DNA from: an uncultured Oscillospiraceae bacterium
GTDB taxonomy: Bacteria > Bacillota > Clostridia > Oscillospirales > Oscillospiraceae
Direction: 5' to 3'
Assembly: GCA_934589145.1 (NCBI GenBank)
Contig: CAKTNW010000050.1
Coordinates: 1 to 10,990 of the forward strand
DNA length: 10,990 bases
Shown one piece after another: positions 1 to 6,118 of this stretch (position 1 is the first letter of the stretch; every line of letters starts with the position of its first letter). The notes beneath the pieces were generated by a model. That model searched no databases and was not told the origin of the DNA. It worked only from the letters and a program-made list of their open reading frames with translations. The position numbers were made by a program, and so were the translations under genes.

Positions 1-590
1 AAGGGCTTTTTACCATGCGCTTCTCTATCCGCGTTGACCTCTTCCATCAATTCTTTTGCATAGTGCCTGGCAGCTGCCGGGACCTGCTCCTTCACCTGCT
101 TCTTCGTGTTGGCGTTGGCCTTGATGTGAGTACCGTCAATGAAGACGGCCTTGGGAGACAGATAGCCTGCCTTGGCTACCTCATCCAAAATCCACGCAAA
201 TACCCGATCCACGGTCTCTTCGGTGAACCGATGCCGGAAGTTATAGCTCACCGTGGAAAAATGCGGCGTTTCCTCCTGCAAGGGATAACCGAGAAACCAG
301 CGATAGCAATTGTTTGCGCTGACTTCTTCCGCTGTCCGCCGCAGCGAGGGAAGACCGTACAGATGCTGGATCAGCACCATCTTGAACAACACCACCGGAT
401 CGATGCTGGGGCGTCCATTATCCTCACAATAGAGCGGCTCCACCATTTCATACAGACGTGTGAAGTCCACCGCTGCATCTATCTTTCGCAGCAAATGCTC
501 CTTCGGCACCAGTTGGTCTATGACTACGAACTCTACCAGATCTCGATCCATTTTCCCGCGTTCCAACATCTTTTCATCACCCTTGTCCAT
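1..590 (-). CDS. IS1182-family (DDE) transposase, C-terminus outside window
   Basis: The reading frame begins at the ATG at 588-590 and stays open to the left edge, giving 196 residues. Residues about 15-120 match the N-terminal transposase domain of the IS1182/IS5-like group, with motifs such as GRPSIDPVVLFKM (59-71), LPSLRRTAEEVSAN (80-93) and HFSTVSYNFRHRF (110-122). The block FIDGTHIKANANT (150-162) carries the first catalytic aspartate, D152, of the DDE triad; the second Asp and the Glu lie beyond the edge. The protein would cut and rejoin the IS ends. No strong ribosome site precedes this ATG. The in-frame ATG at codon 8 has AAGGG 5' of it and is an alternative start. No frameshift or stop is seen in the visible part, so it may be intact. 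Confidence 0.9.
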   Translation of the reverse strand, partial: MDKGDEKMLERGKMDRDLVEFVVIDQLVPKEHLLRKIDAAVDFTRLYEMVEPLYCEDNGRPSIDPVVLFKMVLIQHLYGLPSLRRTAEEVSANNCYRWFLGYPLQEETPHFSTVSYNFRHRFTEETVDRVFAWILDEVAKAGYLSPKAVFIDGTHIKANANTKKQVKEQVPAAARHYAKELMEEVNADREAHGKKP

Positions 591-607
591 TCTACCATAT
601 CTATCAG

Positions 608-635
608 AAAAAGCCCAGCTCCAGCCGGACTTTTT
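608..635 (-). terminator. Hairpin in the IS leader, terminator-like on the minus strand
   Basis: The 28 bases can fold into a 12-bp stem with a 4-nt loop (620-623). On minus-strand RNA every position pairs, using two G·U wobbles (614/629 and 617/626) and a run of five A-U pairs at the base that ends in a U tract. On plus-strand RNA those two positions become C·A mismatches. The hairpin therefore favours the strand that reads into the transposase, and ends 17 nt before its ATG. A likely role is to block outside transcription entering the IS; this is inferred from structure only. Confidence 0.5.
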
Positions 636-645
636 CGACAGACTG

Positions 646-680
646 AGTCAGAGGAACGTAAATGTTCCTCTGACTTTTTT
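646..680. terminator. Perfect 12-bp palindrome with flanking T/A tract, probable operon terminator
   Basis: The arms AGTCAGAGGAAC (646-657) and GTTCCTCTGACT (664-675) are perfect inverted copies around a 6-nt loop, followed on the plus strand by TTTTTT (675-680). In the direction of the genes (minus) the order is A-tract, stem, then CAGTCTG of the presumed IS end, so the U-tract expected for an intrinsic terminator is missing. It lies 28 nt past the stop of the VWA gene. A bidirectional terminator whose far side was replaced by the IS insertion fits best. Confidence 0.65.
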
Positions 681-702
681 ATTGAAGGGATATACGCCAG
701 AC

Positions 703-2286
703 TTATGCTTGGCCATTCACCAGCTCACGGACGATGGCCTCGCCCGTCAACACGCTGGTACGGTAAATATTTTGGCAGAATGGCTTCAAGCTGAAGTCCA
801 TGCCTGCATTTCCTTGATCCAGCAAAATGCCCGTGATCGTAAAGCGGCGCACAGACTGTTCCTTCTGCAAATTTGAGATGTACTCCTCCGGCAGAAGGCA
901 CTCACCATCGGTGATGAACACAATATCAGCGTTGTCGAAGCCTTCCTCCTGCATCAGCCGCAGGGCCTCGTTCATCGGCGTGCAAAAATCCGTACCGCCG
1001 TCAAGAAAAGTCTCAGCTGCGCGCAGCTTATCCTCCACCGCTGCCTGCTTTGGAAGAAACCGGTCCGTCTGAAATCTGCCCGGGCCGGAGAAGTGGACGA
1101 GGGCGAATTTGCGTCCCTCGCTTTCCGCAATCTCCAGCAGCGTCAGCGCAACGGCCTTGCCCCACGCAGCACATTCGCCTGCGGTGGAGCCGGATTCGTC
1201 GAGGCAGCAGATGATATCGCCCGCGCCCTTATAGATGGGCTCACGGCGGCAATACTGCTTGATCTGCCTCCGCTGATACTTCCGCAGGAACAGTGGCAGT
1301 GTCTCCGGCGCGGCCAGCATAGCAAGCTCCGAGGTCAGCGCACGGGAGAGGTCATTGCCCAGCTCCAGCGAATACTTCTCACCGCGGCCATAGGCGTACC
1401 CATTTCGTTTTCCCTGTGCAAATATCTCCCGGAAGCGGCCGAGGTATCGGGAAACATCCCGCAGGGCCTCGCTTGCCCGGACACGCTCCAAAAGGGTCAG
1501 ATTGGCCGGTGTTCTTTTGAGGTCTCCCGGTTCATCGCTCCACGCGCCAATGATGCTTTGCACCTCCTCGGCCCTTTGGGAAGCGGCAGACAGGGCATGG
1601 TGGACGATACCACCTACAGTCTCCTTGCTCTGCATCGCGCTGTTGTCGATAAGCTTGGTGACCGCCTCCACCTGCCGGCGCTTGCTTTCTGCTTCATTGG
1701 CAGCTTTTATCACGTCCCTGTTCAGAGAGGGATCGTCCGGTTGGGCGGCGTCATACTGCTCCAGCAATTCCGTGAGCCGCTGTGCCGCAGCTTCCTGCGC
1801 CTGCTCCAGCTTTTCCAATGTATTCAGCGCATCCTTTTTCCCGCCAAGCTGACGCATCAGTTCGTCTAATTCATCGGACGCCGCAGACACAAATTCCGCT
1901 GCCGCTTCATAGGCCGGGAGCTCACGTCCCTCGCACACCTCTTTGAGCGTGGGATACTCCTCGCTCTGTGTAATGTGCTCCAGGATCGGTGCGTTGAATT
2001 TGCGCGCCGCCGCAGAGAGCGCCTCCTCGTTATTGCGCCGGGGCATCAGGGAATAGAACAACTGGAATACGTCCTGCGACAGCGCGGGAAAGGATTTCAG
2101 CTTTTCCCCCGCACTCTGCTCGATTTCGTCCATGGCGATATCCTCTGCGCGCAGGTCATGATAGATATTGTTCTCCAGCTTGGTAGAGCGCAGCACGCGG
2201 TCAGTTTGTTCCACACGGTCTGCCTGCGGCTGCTGCGTCCACGGAGAAGCCAAAACATCCTCAATGGTCTGATAAGGCTTCAGCAT
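703..2286 (-). CDS. ViaA-like von Willebrand factor A domain protein
   Basis: This 527-residue protein has a C-terminal VWA domain (about 355-520) with a complete metal-ion-dependent adhesion site: DESGST (363-368), the Thr of GGTDF (432) and the Asp of ITDGE (460). The surrounding sequence (GDIICCLDESGST, WGKAVALTLLEIAESEGRKFALVHFS) resembles ViaA/YieM, the VWA partner of the MoxR-type ATPase RavA. The N-terminal half is helical; residues about 138-215 are rich in Glu, Gln, Ala and Leu and are probably coiled coil. Family knowledge suggests the metal site binds a client or partner while the ATPase supplies force. A matching ATPase is encoded at 3722-5092. AAGGAGG sits 10 nt before the ATG, and the start overlaps the upstream stop in ATGCTGA, implying translational coupling. 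It is the last gene of the operon before the IS. It has no signal peptide or membrane segment, so is expected to be cytoplasmic. Confidence 0.88.
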   Translation of the reverse strand: MLKPYQTIEDVLASPWTQQPQADRVEQTDRVLRSTKLENNIYHDLRAEDIAMDEIEQSAGEKLKSFPALSQDVFQLFYSLMPRRNNEEALSAAARKFNAPILEHITQSEEYPTLKEVCEGRELPAYEAAAEFVSAASDELDELMRQLGGKKDALNTLEKLEQAQEAAAQRLTELLEQYDAAQPDDPSLNRDVIKAANEAESKRRQVEAVTKLIDNSAMQSKETVGGIVHHALSAASQRAEEVQSIIGAWSDEPGDLKRTPANLTLLERVRASEALRDVSRYLGRFREIFAQGKRNGYAYGRGEKYSLELGNDLSRALTSELAMLAAPETLPLFLRKYQRRQIKQYCRREPIYKGAGDIICCLDESGSTAGECAAWGKAVALTLLEIAESEGRKFALVHFSGPGRFQTDRFLPKQAAVEDKLRAAETFLDGGTDFCTPMNEALRLMQEEGFDNADIVFITDGECLLPEEYISNLQKEQSVRRFTITGILLDQGNAGMDFSLKPFCQNIYRTSVLTGEAIVRELVNGQA

Positions 2287-2888
2287 GGCGTGTCGTCCTC
2301 CTTCCCATTAAAGGTCCTGATCCATGCCAGGAGGATATCTCCCGCCCTGTTTCGATCATAGCGAAGCTCGGGAAACTCGGATTGCAGGTAGGGCGCCGCG
2401 CCGTACATATTTGTCTCACCGCTCTGCCGCAGCCGTTCCAGATAATCGAAGTATTTCTGATTATCATCCTCTTTGGCATAGGCATTTAAGTACATATTGT
2501 AGTCCCCCTTGCGGGTAATGAGCCTGATCCAGAAATTACAGCGTTCGCCCACATAGTAAAAGCTGAACTCATCCTCATACTCCTTTGAGATGCAAGCGTC
2601 CATGTGATCGGTGCAGAATTTGCGCAGCGCCGCAAGATCCTTTAAGGCATCCGGAGCGGTCAGCGCATTGTAAACGCGGTCGATCTCCGTGCATACCTCC
2701 GGTGTGGCAAGCGCCTTATGGCACGGCCACACGGTATTGTACCAGCGCCAGCTGTCATGGTCGGCGCGAATGTGTCCGATCTTACGCCGAGGGGTTGGAA
2801 AGGCGCAGCCCTCCACAGTCTCCGTGTCCTCAAGCACCTCAGAGAAGGGACACTCAATCAAGAGCCTGGATAAGATGTTTTCTTTCAT
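2280..2888 (-). CDS. Protein of unknown function, 202 aa, between ssb region and VWA gene
   Basis: I do not recognise a named family. The protein is soluble, with no signal peptide or membrane helix. Two parts are visible. The N-terminal part (about 1-65) contains PTPRRKIGHIRADHDSWRW. The C-terminal part (about 85-195) is aromatic-rich (FSFYYVGERCNFWIRLI) and ends in a helical stretch with NMYGAAPYLQSEFPEL and ILLAWIRTF. The few cysteines are scattered and form no CX2C pair. GGAGGG lies 6 nt before the ATG at 2886-2888. The stop overlaps the start of the VWA gene, so the two proteins are probably made together, and an accessory role with the VWA/MoxR pair is possible. That link rests on position alone. 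Confidence 0.8.
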   Translation of the reverse strand: MKENILSRLLIECPFSEVLEDTETVEGCAFPTPRRKIGHIRADHDSWRWYNTVWPCHKALATPEVCTEIDRVYNALTAPDALKDLAALRKFCTDHMDACISKEYEDEFSFYYVGERCNFWIRLITRKGDYNMYLNAYAKEDDNQKYFDYLERLRQSGETNMYGAAPYLQSEFPELRYDRNRAGDILLAWIRTFNGKEDDTPC

Positions 2889-2900
2889 TGCGTCCCTCCG

Positions 2901-3179
2901 TCACGCTGCCTTTGCGGGGAAAAATTGCTCCGCCCTCTTCAGAAGCCACGCCTTGACGCCATTGCGGCAGGTCATGCCGCTGACCTGGCTGGTGCAGGTC
3001 GGCATCGCGCACAGGGCGCAAGCGTAGATAGCATGGTTCAGCACGATCTCCTCGGATAACTGGTCGATGAACCACGCGAGGTCCGTCGAGAGCGTGTACG
3101 GCGCGAGGCCCTTGGCGCAGTGTCCGCACAGCACGATGCCCGTGGTCACAGATTTCTTACAGATAGCACAGTTTGGCAT
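2901..3179 (-). CDS. Small eight-cysteine (double zinc-knuckle-like) protein
   Basis: The 92-residue product has cysteines at 4, 7, 18, 21, 54, 57, 62 and 71. They form two groups: CAIC with CGHC near the N-terminus, and CALC followed by two more cysteines in the second half. Each group could hold one zinc ion. No named family is recognised; a nucleic-acid-binding or adaptor role is typical of such proteins but unproven here. AAGGAG is 8 nt before the ATG. The start lies 66 nt past ssb, across a strong hairpin, and the stop is 12 nt before the next gene. The last residues (FFPAKAA) are Lys/Ala-rich. It probably belongs to the same operon but could be expressed at a lower level than ssb because of the hairpin. 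Confidence 0.75.
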   Translation of the reverse strand: MPNCAICKKSVTTGIVLCGHCAKGLAPYTLSTDLAWFIDQLSEEIVLNHAIYACALCAMPTCTSQVSGMTCRNGVKAWLLKRAEQFFPAKAA

Positions 3180-3210
3180 ATTTTATTCTCCTTCGTATGT
3201 GTATGTGCGG

Positions 3211-3235
3211 GAGGGAGGGCAGCCTGCCCTCCCTC
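3211..3235 (-). terminator. GC-rich hairpin immediately downstream of ssb
   Basis: GAGGGAGGGCAG (3211-3222) and CTGCCCTCCCTC (3224-3235) are perfect inverted copies around one central base. Allowing for a minimal loop, the stem is about 10-11 very stable base pairs. In the direction of transcription it starts 10 nt after the ssb stop and has no U-tract behind it, so it may be an attenuator or an mRNA-end stabiliser rather than a full terminator. On the plus strand it is followed by TCCATTTTT, a weak T-tract, so termination of antisense transcription is also possible. Confidence 0.5.
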
Positions 3236-3245
3236 TCCATTTTTC

Positions 3246-3680
3246 TTAGAATGGCAGTTCGCCATTCTCTTCGCCAAAGTTCGGTGTAAAGCCGCTGGGC
3301 GGCGCGCCGAACCCTGCACCGGGTTCTCCCTCATAGGCGGGTACATCGCCGCCGTCTTTCGGCTTGGAGTCGCCAAAATACACGTTGTCGGCGATGACCT
3401 CCGCGCTGCGGCGCTTGTTGCCCTCCTTATCCGTCCAATCGCGGATCTGGAGGCGTCCTTCCACAACTGCCATACGCCCCTTCGTGAAGAATTTACTCAC
3501 AAATTCCGCCGTCGCTCTCCACGCGACAATGTCAATAAAGTCCGTTTCCTTTTTTTCGCCGTCTTTCTTATAATCGCGGTCAACGGCAAGAGAAAAGGAG
3601 CAGACTGGCGTATCCGACTGCGTTTTCCGCAGCTCCGGGTCGCGCGTGAGCCGTCCCATCAGAATGATTCGATTCAGCAT
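3246..3680 (-). CDS. ssb: Single-stranded DNA-binding protein
   Basis: The 144-residue protein is a canonical bacterial SSB. The OB-fold spans about 1-108, opening with MLNRIILMGRLTRDPELR and containing FIDIVAWRATAEFVSKFFTKG and VVEGRLQIRDW. A Gly/Pro-rich linker follows, then the acidic tip GELPF, the conserved tail that recruits partner proteins. It would coat single-stranded DNA during replication, repair or conjugative transfer. The length fits the family. GGAGG (3690-3694) lies 9 nt before the ATG, and the gap to the upstream ATPase gene is 41 nt. Its place between a MoxR ATPase and its VWA partner is unusual. The host must have its own chromosomal ssb, so this is probably the element's copy. 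Confidence 0.96.
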   Translation of the reverse strand: MLNRIILMGRLTRDPELRKTQSDTPVCSFSLAVDRDYKKDGEKKETDFIDIVAWRATAEFVSKFFTKGRMAVVEGRLQIRDWTDKEGNKRRSAEVIADNVYFGDSKPKDGGDVPAYEGEPGAGFGAPPSGFTPNFGEENGELPF

Positions 3681-3721
3681 AGCTTCATGCCTCCATATAA
3701 AATGTTATCGTTTTAAGATTT
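3681..3721 (-). other. 41-nt spacer between ATPase gene and ssb
   Basis: This AT-rich spacer holds the ssb ribosome site GGAGG (3690-3694, 9 nt before the ATG). A TTATAT hexamer could serve as a -10 box, but no good -35 box stands at the right distance, so I do not call a promoter. Confidence 0.5.
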
Positions 3722-5092
3722 TCAGTTCAGCGCCGCGAGCTCAGAAAGCGGCGTATAGGTAAAGCCGGTCTCCTCATGGGCTTGTCGGCTGATACCCTCA
3801 AGGTCGGCAAGCAGGCTGTCCGTCAAGGCGATTTCACCATCCGACTGCGCGGCAGCGCGAAGCTCGCTCTGCTTCTGGTAAAGCCGTATCAGCTCCCCGC
3901 GCAGCTTGATAAACGCCTTGCGGGCGAGATCTGCCCGTCCGTCGCCGCAGGCTTCCTTGAAGTCAGACTGAGACTCCAGCGCCATAGCACGGAGATTGTC
4001 CGTCTTTTCCTGCATGGGATTAACGCACAGGCGGTTCAGAACGCTTTCCACCTTTTCCCGGTCGGCAGGCAAACGCCAAAGGTAATTCTTTAGCGCCAGA
4101 AGGTCGGAAGCCTCTACCTTATCATGGCCGGAGAGCCATGCCTTAGCCTGCGCGATGGGATAGTATCCAAGGTATTTGCGGTCCGATACCGCCATGCTCT
4201 TACGCAGCTCGCAGAGAATATCGTCCGCCAGCTCGTTCACGGCGTCCGGCACGGGGATCGCGGCCACCTCGCACTGCATTTCAATGAGTTCTTCCAGTGT
4301 GATCGTGGCGGCGATCTGCCCGAAGGCGCCGCTCTGCTTGTTCTTCAAGACGGCGAGGCGGGTATCACGGTCCTCGATGTTGGCCGTCACGACCTTCAGC
4401 TCCAGACGGTCATACAGCGCCTCCAAAATCTTCTCCTGCGGATCGCTGAAATTGGGAATTTCATTTGACGCCGCGAAAAAGGAGATCGTGGGAATGGGAT
4501 ATGTACGGCCCTCGTTGGTATATTTTCGCTCATTGAGCGCAGTCAAAAGCGAGTTGAGCACACCGTCATTGCACTTGAAGATCTCGTCGAGCAGCACGAT
4601 GTCCGCCTCCGGGATCTTGCCGGCGGTCTGCACGACCGGCTCGCTGTGATGCAGCAAGGCCACGGCCTTTCGGTAGGTCTCCAGCTTGTCCGCGGCTTTG
4701 CCCAGCATGGTGAAGGTTTCAGGCGCATTCTTCCTCTGCCCCAAGCCGTCTACCGCGCAATTTAGATCAAAGCGCAGGTTTTGGTATATATCATCATTCT
4801 CCAGCGCGGAGTCCGGGATGCTGCCGGGGATCAGGCTGGATAGATCGACGCGCCCGAAAAGCTGTTCCTCATCGCTCTGCTTGGAGAGCAGGCGTTCAAA
4901 CTGCCGCGCGCCGGTGATGTGCCGGCGAAAAAGGTTGATGGCATAGCTCTTGGCCTGACCCGGCTCACCCAATACAAACAGGTTCTTGCGGGTCAGAAGG
5001 GCAATGGCGATCATCTCCACCAGCTCTTCGCGCTCGGCAACGCTGCCGTTCACATCGTCGATCACGGCAAGCATTTTATCGCGCAGGCTCAT
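3722..5092 (-). CDS. MoxR/RavA-type AAA+ ATPase with an enlarged ATPase domain
   Basis: Residues 1-235 form the AAA+ core: Walker A GEPGQAKS (42-49), Walker B VLLDE (166-170) followed by IFKCNDGVLNSLLTALNER, sensor 1 in FFAASNE (N210), and a candidate arginine finger in ALYDRLE (R229). The helical lid carries SDRKYLGYYPIAQAKAWL with sensor-2 Arg about 305, as in MoxR proteins. Residues about 360-456 form a helical C-terminal region. Unlike ordinary MoxR or RavA, about 60 extra residues (roughly 92-158) sit between LFGRVDLSSLIPG and the Walker B strand. By family, it remodels protein complexes together with a VWA partner, here the protein at 703-2286. The stop of the upstream gene abuts this ATG (TAAATG), so translation is probably coupled. 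It is cytoplasmic, with no membrane segment. Confidence 0.93.
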   Translation of the reverse strand: MSLRDKMLAVIDDVNGSVAEREELVEMIAIALLTRKNLFVLGEPGQAKSYAINLFRRHITGARQFERLLSKQSDEEQLFGRVDLSSLIPGSIPDSALENDDIYQNLRFDLNCAVDGLGQRKNAPETFTMLGKAADKLETYRKAVALLHHSEPVVQTAGKIPEADIVLLDEIFKCNDGVLNSLLTALNERKYTNEGRTYPIPTISFFAASNEIPNFSDPQEKILEALYDRLELKVVTANIEDRDTRLAVLKNKQSGAFGQIAATITLEELIEMQCEVAAIPVPDAVNELADDILCELRKSMAVSDRKYLGYYPIAQAKAWLSGHDKVEASDLLALKNYLWRLPADREKVESVLNRLCVNPMQEKTDNLRAMALESQSDFKEACGDGRADLARKAFIKLRGELIRLYQKQSELRAAAQSDGEIALTDSLLADLEGISRQAHEETGFTYTPLSELAALN

Positions 5093-5743
5093 TTACAGGT
5101 CCTCACTTTCTTTTAATCTGTCTTTTTGGTACTCGGCATAGCAGCTCGGGCAAGCCGTATCATAGCGAAGGCGGCAGCCGGTATGCTCCATCAGCGCGGC
5201 AAACACCCGTGCGCTCCGTTCCTCCTTGAACGAATAGGCACGCATATCACAGCCGCCGAGACCGCAAACCTCTGTCACGACCTCCCATGCAGCTTCATCC
5301 CCGGTAGGAGATACCGGGAAGGCACGCAGGGCGCGCAGATCCTCGTCCGGCATTTGGAGCACCTTGGCAAAGATGTCTGCCGCAGCATCCATATCTTTGC
5401 GTATACCTTCCTGCTTCCCAGGCGGCATATCCAGCGGCTCAAGCATATCGGGAGACATGATCACGCAGTCAAGGCTGATGTCGTCTATGGTTTTTGTCTC
5501 TCCGTATAAGTCTGAAAAGCGTGCCTCCAGCTCGCGGAGCATTTCCTCCGAGGCGGGTATCTCAAAATCACAGTAGATATCCGGCACATCGTTTTCCGTT
5601 TCGCGGTCTGCACCGCTGCGGATCTCCGTGATCGTGCCGCAAAGCCCTGCATACTCGCTTGCGTCATTTGCCATAACCCGGCCGCCAACGGTAAATACCT
5701 TCCCATCCACGCAAAAACGTGCACCGTTTTCCTGTAAGAGCAT
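5093..5743 (-). CDS. Protein of unknown function, 216 aa, directly upstream of the MoxR ATPase
   Basis: No named family is recognised. The N-terminal part (about 10-65) looks like a small beta-rich domain: VFTVGGRVMANDASEYAG, then LCGTITEIRSG and DIYCDFEIP, a pattern reminiscent of short SH3/KOW-like barrels seen in proteins of mobile elements. The middle is acidic and helical (MDAAADIFAKVLQMPDEDLRAL). The C-terminus carries one CPSC pair (198-201), with further cysteines in CGLGGC. It is soluble with no signal peptide. GGAAGGGAGA precedes the ATG, 15 nt after the sigma-like gene. Its stop TAA touches the ATPase start, so it is probably translated with the ATPase and may be a partner or client of it. 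That relation is inferred from position. Confidence 0.8.
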   Translation of the reverse strand: MLLQENGARFCVDGKVFTVGGRVMANDASEYAGLCGTITEIRSGADRETENDVPDIYCDFEIPASEEMLRELEARFSDLYGETKTIDDISLDCVIMSPDMLEPLDMPPGKQEGIRKDMDAAADIFAKVLQMPDEDLRALRAFPVSPTGDEAAWEVVTEVCGLGGCDMRAYSFKEERSARVFAALMEHTGCRLRYDTACPSCYAEYQKDRLKESEDL

Positions 5744-5758
5744 TCCTGTCTCCCTTCC

Positions 5759-6118
5759 TCACGCGGCCATTGTCCCTTCGTATAAGGGGCTATTCTCCGA
5801 AAGTGCATCAAGCGAGACCATATCTCTTTTTCGATACTCCTTGGGTGCGCCGGTCAGACCGCACAGGCGGCAGGCAGACTTGCAGTTGAGAAGCTCATAC
5901 TTGAGCTGCGCGAAGATGTGCTGCTGAAGCGTTCCCTTCTGCGGGTCAAAGCCCGCCACAGCCTTGATGAGCCGGAGCGCAAGCTGCTGGTACACATCGT
6001 CATATTCCAGCTGTGCCGCCCGCATCAGCGGACGGTTCTTTCGGATCACGGTGTCGATGCACCAAAGATGCTTTTCCACGAGGGCATTGCGCTGAGCGAT
6101 GGTATAGTTGTTGTTCAT
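5759..6118 (-). CDS. Orphan sigma-70 region-2-like protein
   Basis: The 119-residue product resembles region 2 of sigma-70 factors: an N-terminal helix (ALVEKHLWCIDTVIRKN, 12-28), then YDDVYQQLALRLIKAVAGFDPQKG (39-62), which matches the EDLxQeGxxGLixAvxxFDpxkG pattern of region 2.2, then LQQHIFAQLKYELLN. Regions 3 and 4 are absent, so it cannot recognise a -35 box by itself. A short tail holds CRLC. It might bind core RNA polymerase, act as a co-sigma, or have lost promoter function. The start is set at 6116-6118 because AAAGGA lies 7 nt before it; the ATG two codons earlier (6122-6124) is too close to that site. The protein from 6193 down to this start is translation of the neighbouring gene in another frame. 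Confidence 0.78.
   Translation of the reverse strand: MNNNYTIAQRNALVEKHLWCIDTVIRKNRPLMRAAQLEYDDVYQQLALRLIKAVAGFDPQKGTLQQHIFAQLKYELLNCKSACRLCGLTGAPKEYRKRDMVSLDALSENSPLYEGTMAA

Larger units (their letters stand above)
1..645 (-). mobile_element. IS1182-family insertion sequence, one end plus 5' part of transposase; cut by the window edge
   Basis: The stretch holds the N-terminal 196 codons of an IS1182-type transposase, its leader and the presumed terminal sequence. The outer boundary is placed near 645. There the minus strand reads CAGTCTGTCGAAAAAG, which looks like an IS end, immediately after a palindrome (646-675) that belongs to the flanking operon. The other terminal repeat and any target duplication lie outside the window, so the exact boundary is inferred. 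Transposase and operon point the same way, so the operon transcribes into the IS. Confidence 0.72.

Noticed and set aside
15..794. Long plus-strand open frame at the left end
   Set aside because: It lies antisense to the transposase and IS end; the minus strand encodes clear IS1182 motifs, and the plus translation has no recognisable domain.
1093..1869. Plus-strand open frame of 258 codons
   Set aside because: Fully antisense to the VWA gene, whose metal-site motifs and ribosome site are clear; the plus frame shows only shadow composition.
3695..3721. Promoter in front of ssb
   Set aside because: A TTATAT hexamer is present, but there is no convincing -35 box 16-18 nt upstream; AT-richness alone explains it.
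703..5092. MoxR-VWA pair as a known anti-phage or conflict (ternary vWA-MoxR) system
   Set aside because: No effector, death-like or VMAP-type third protein is recognisable; the neighbours are SSB and small unknown proteins.
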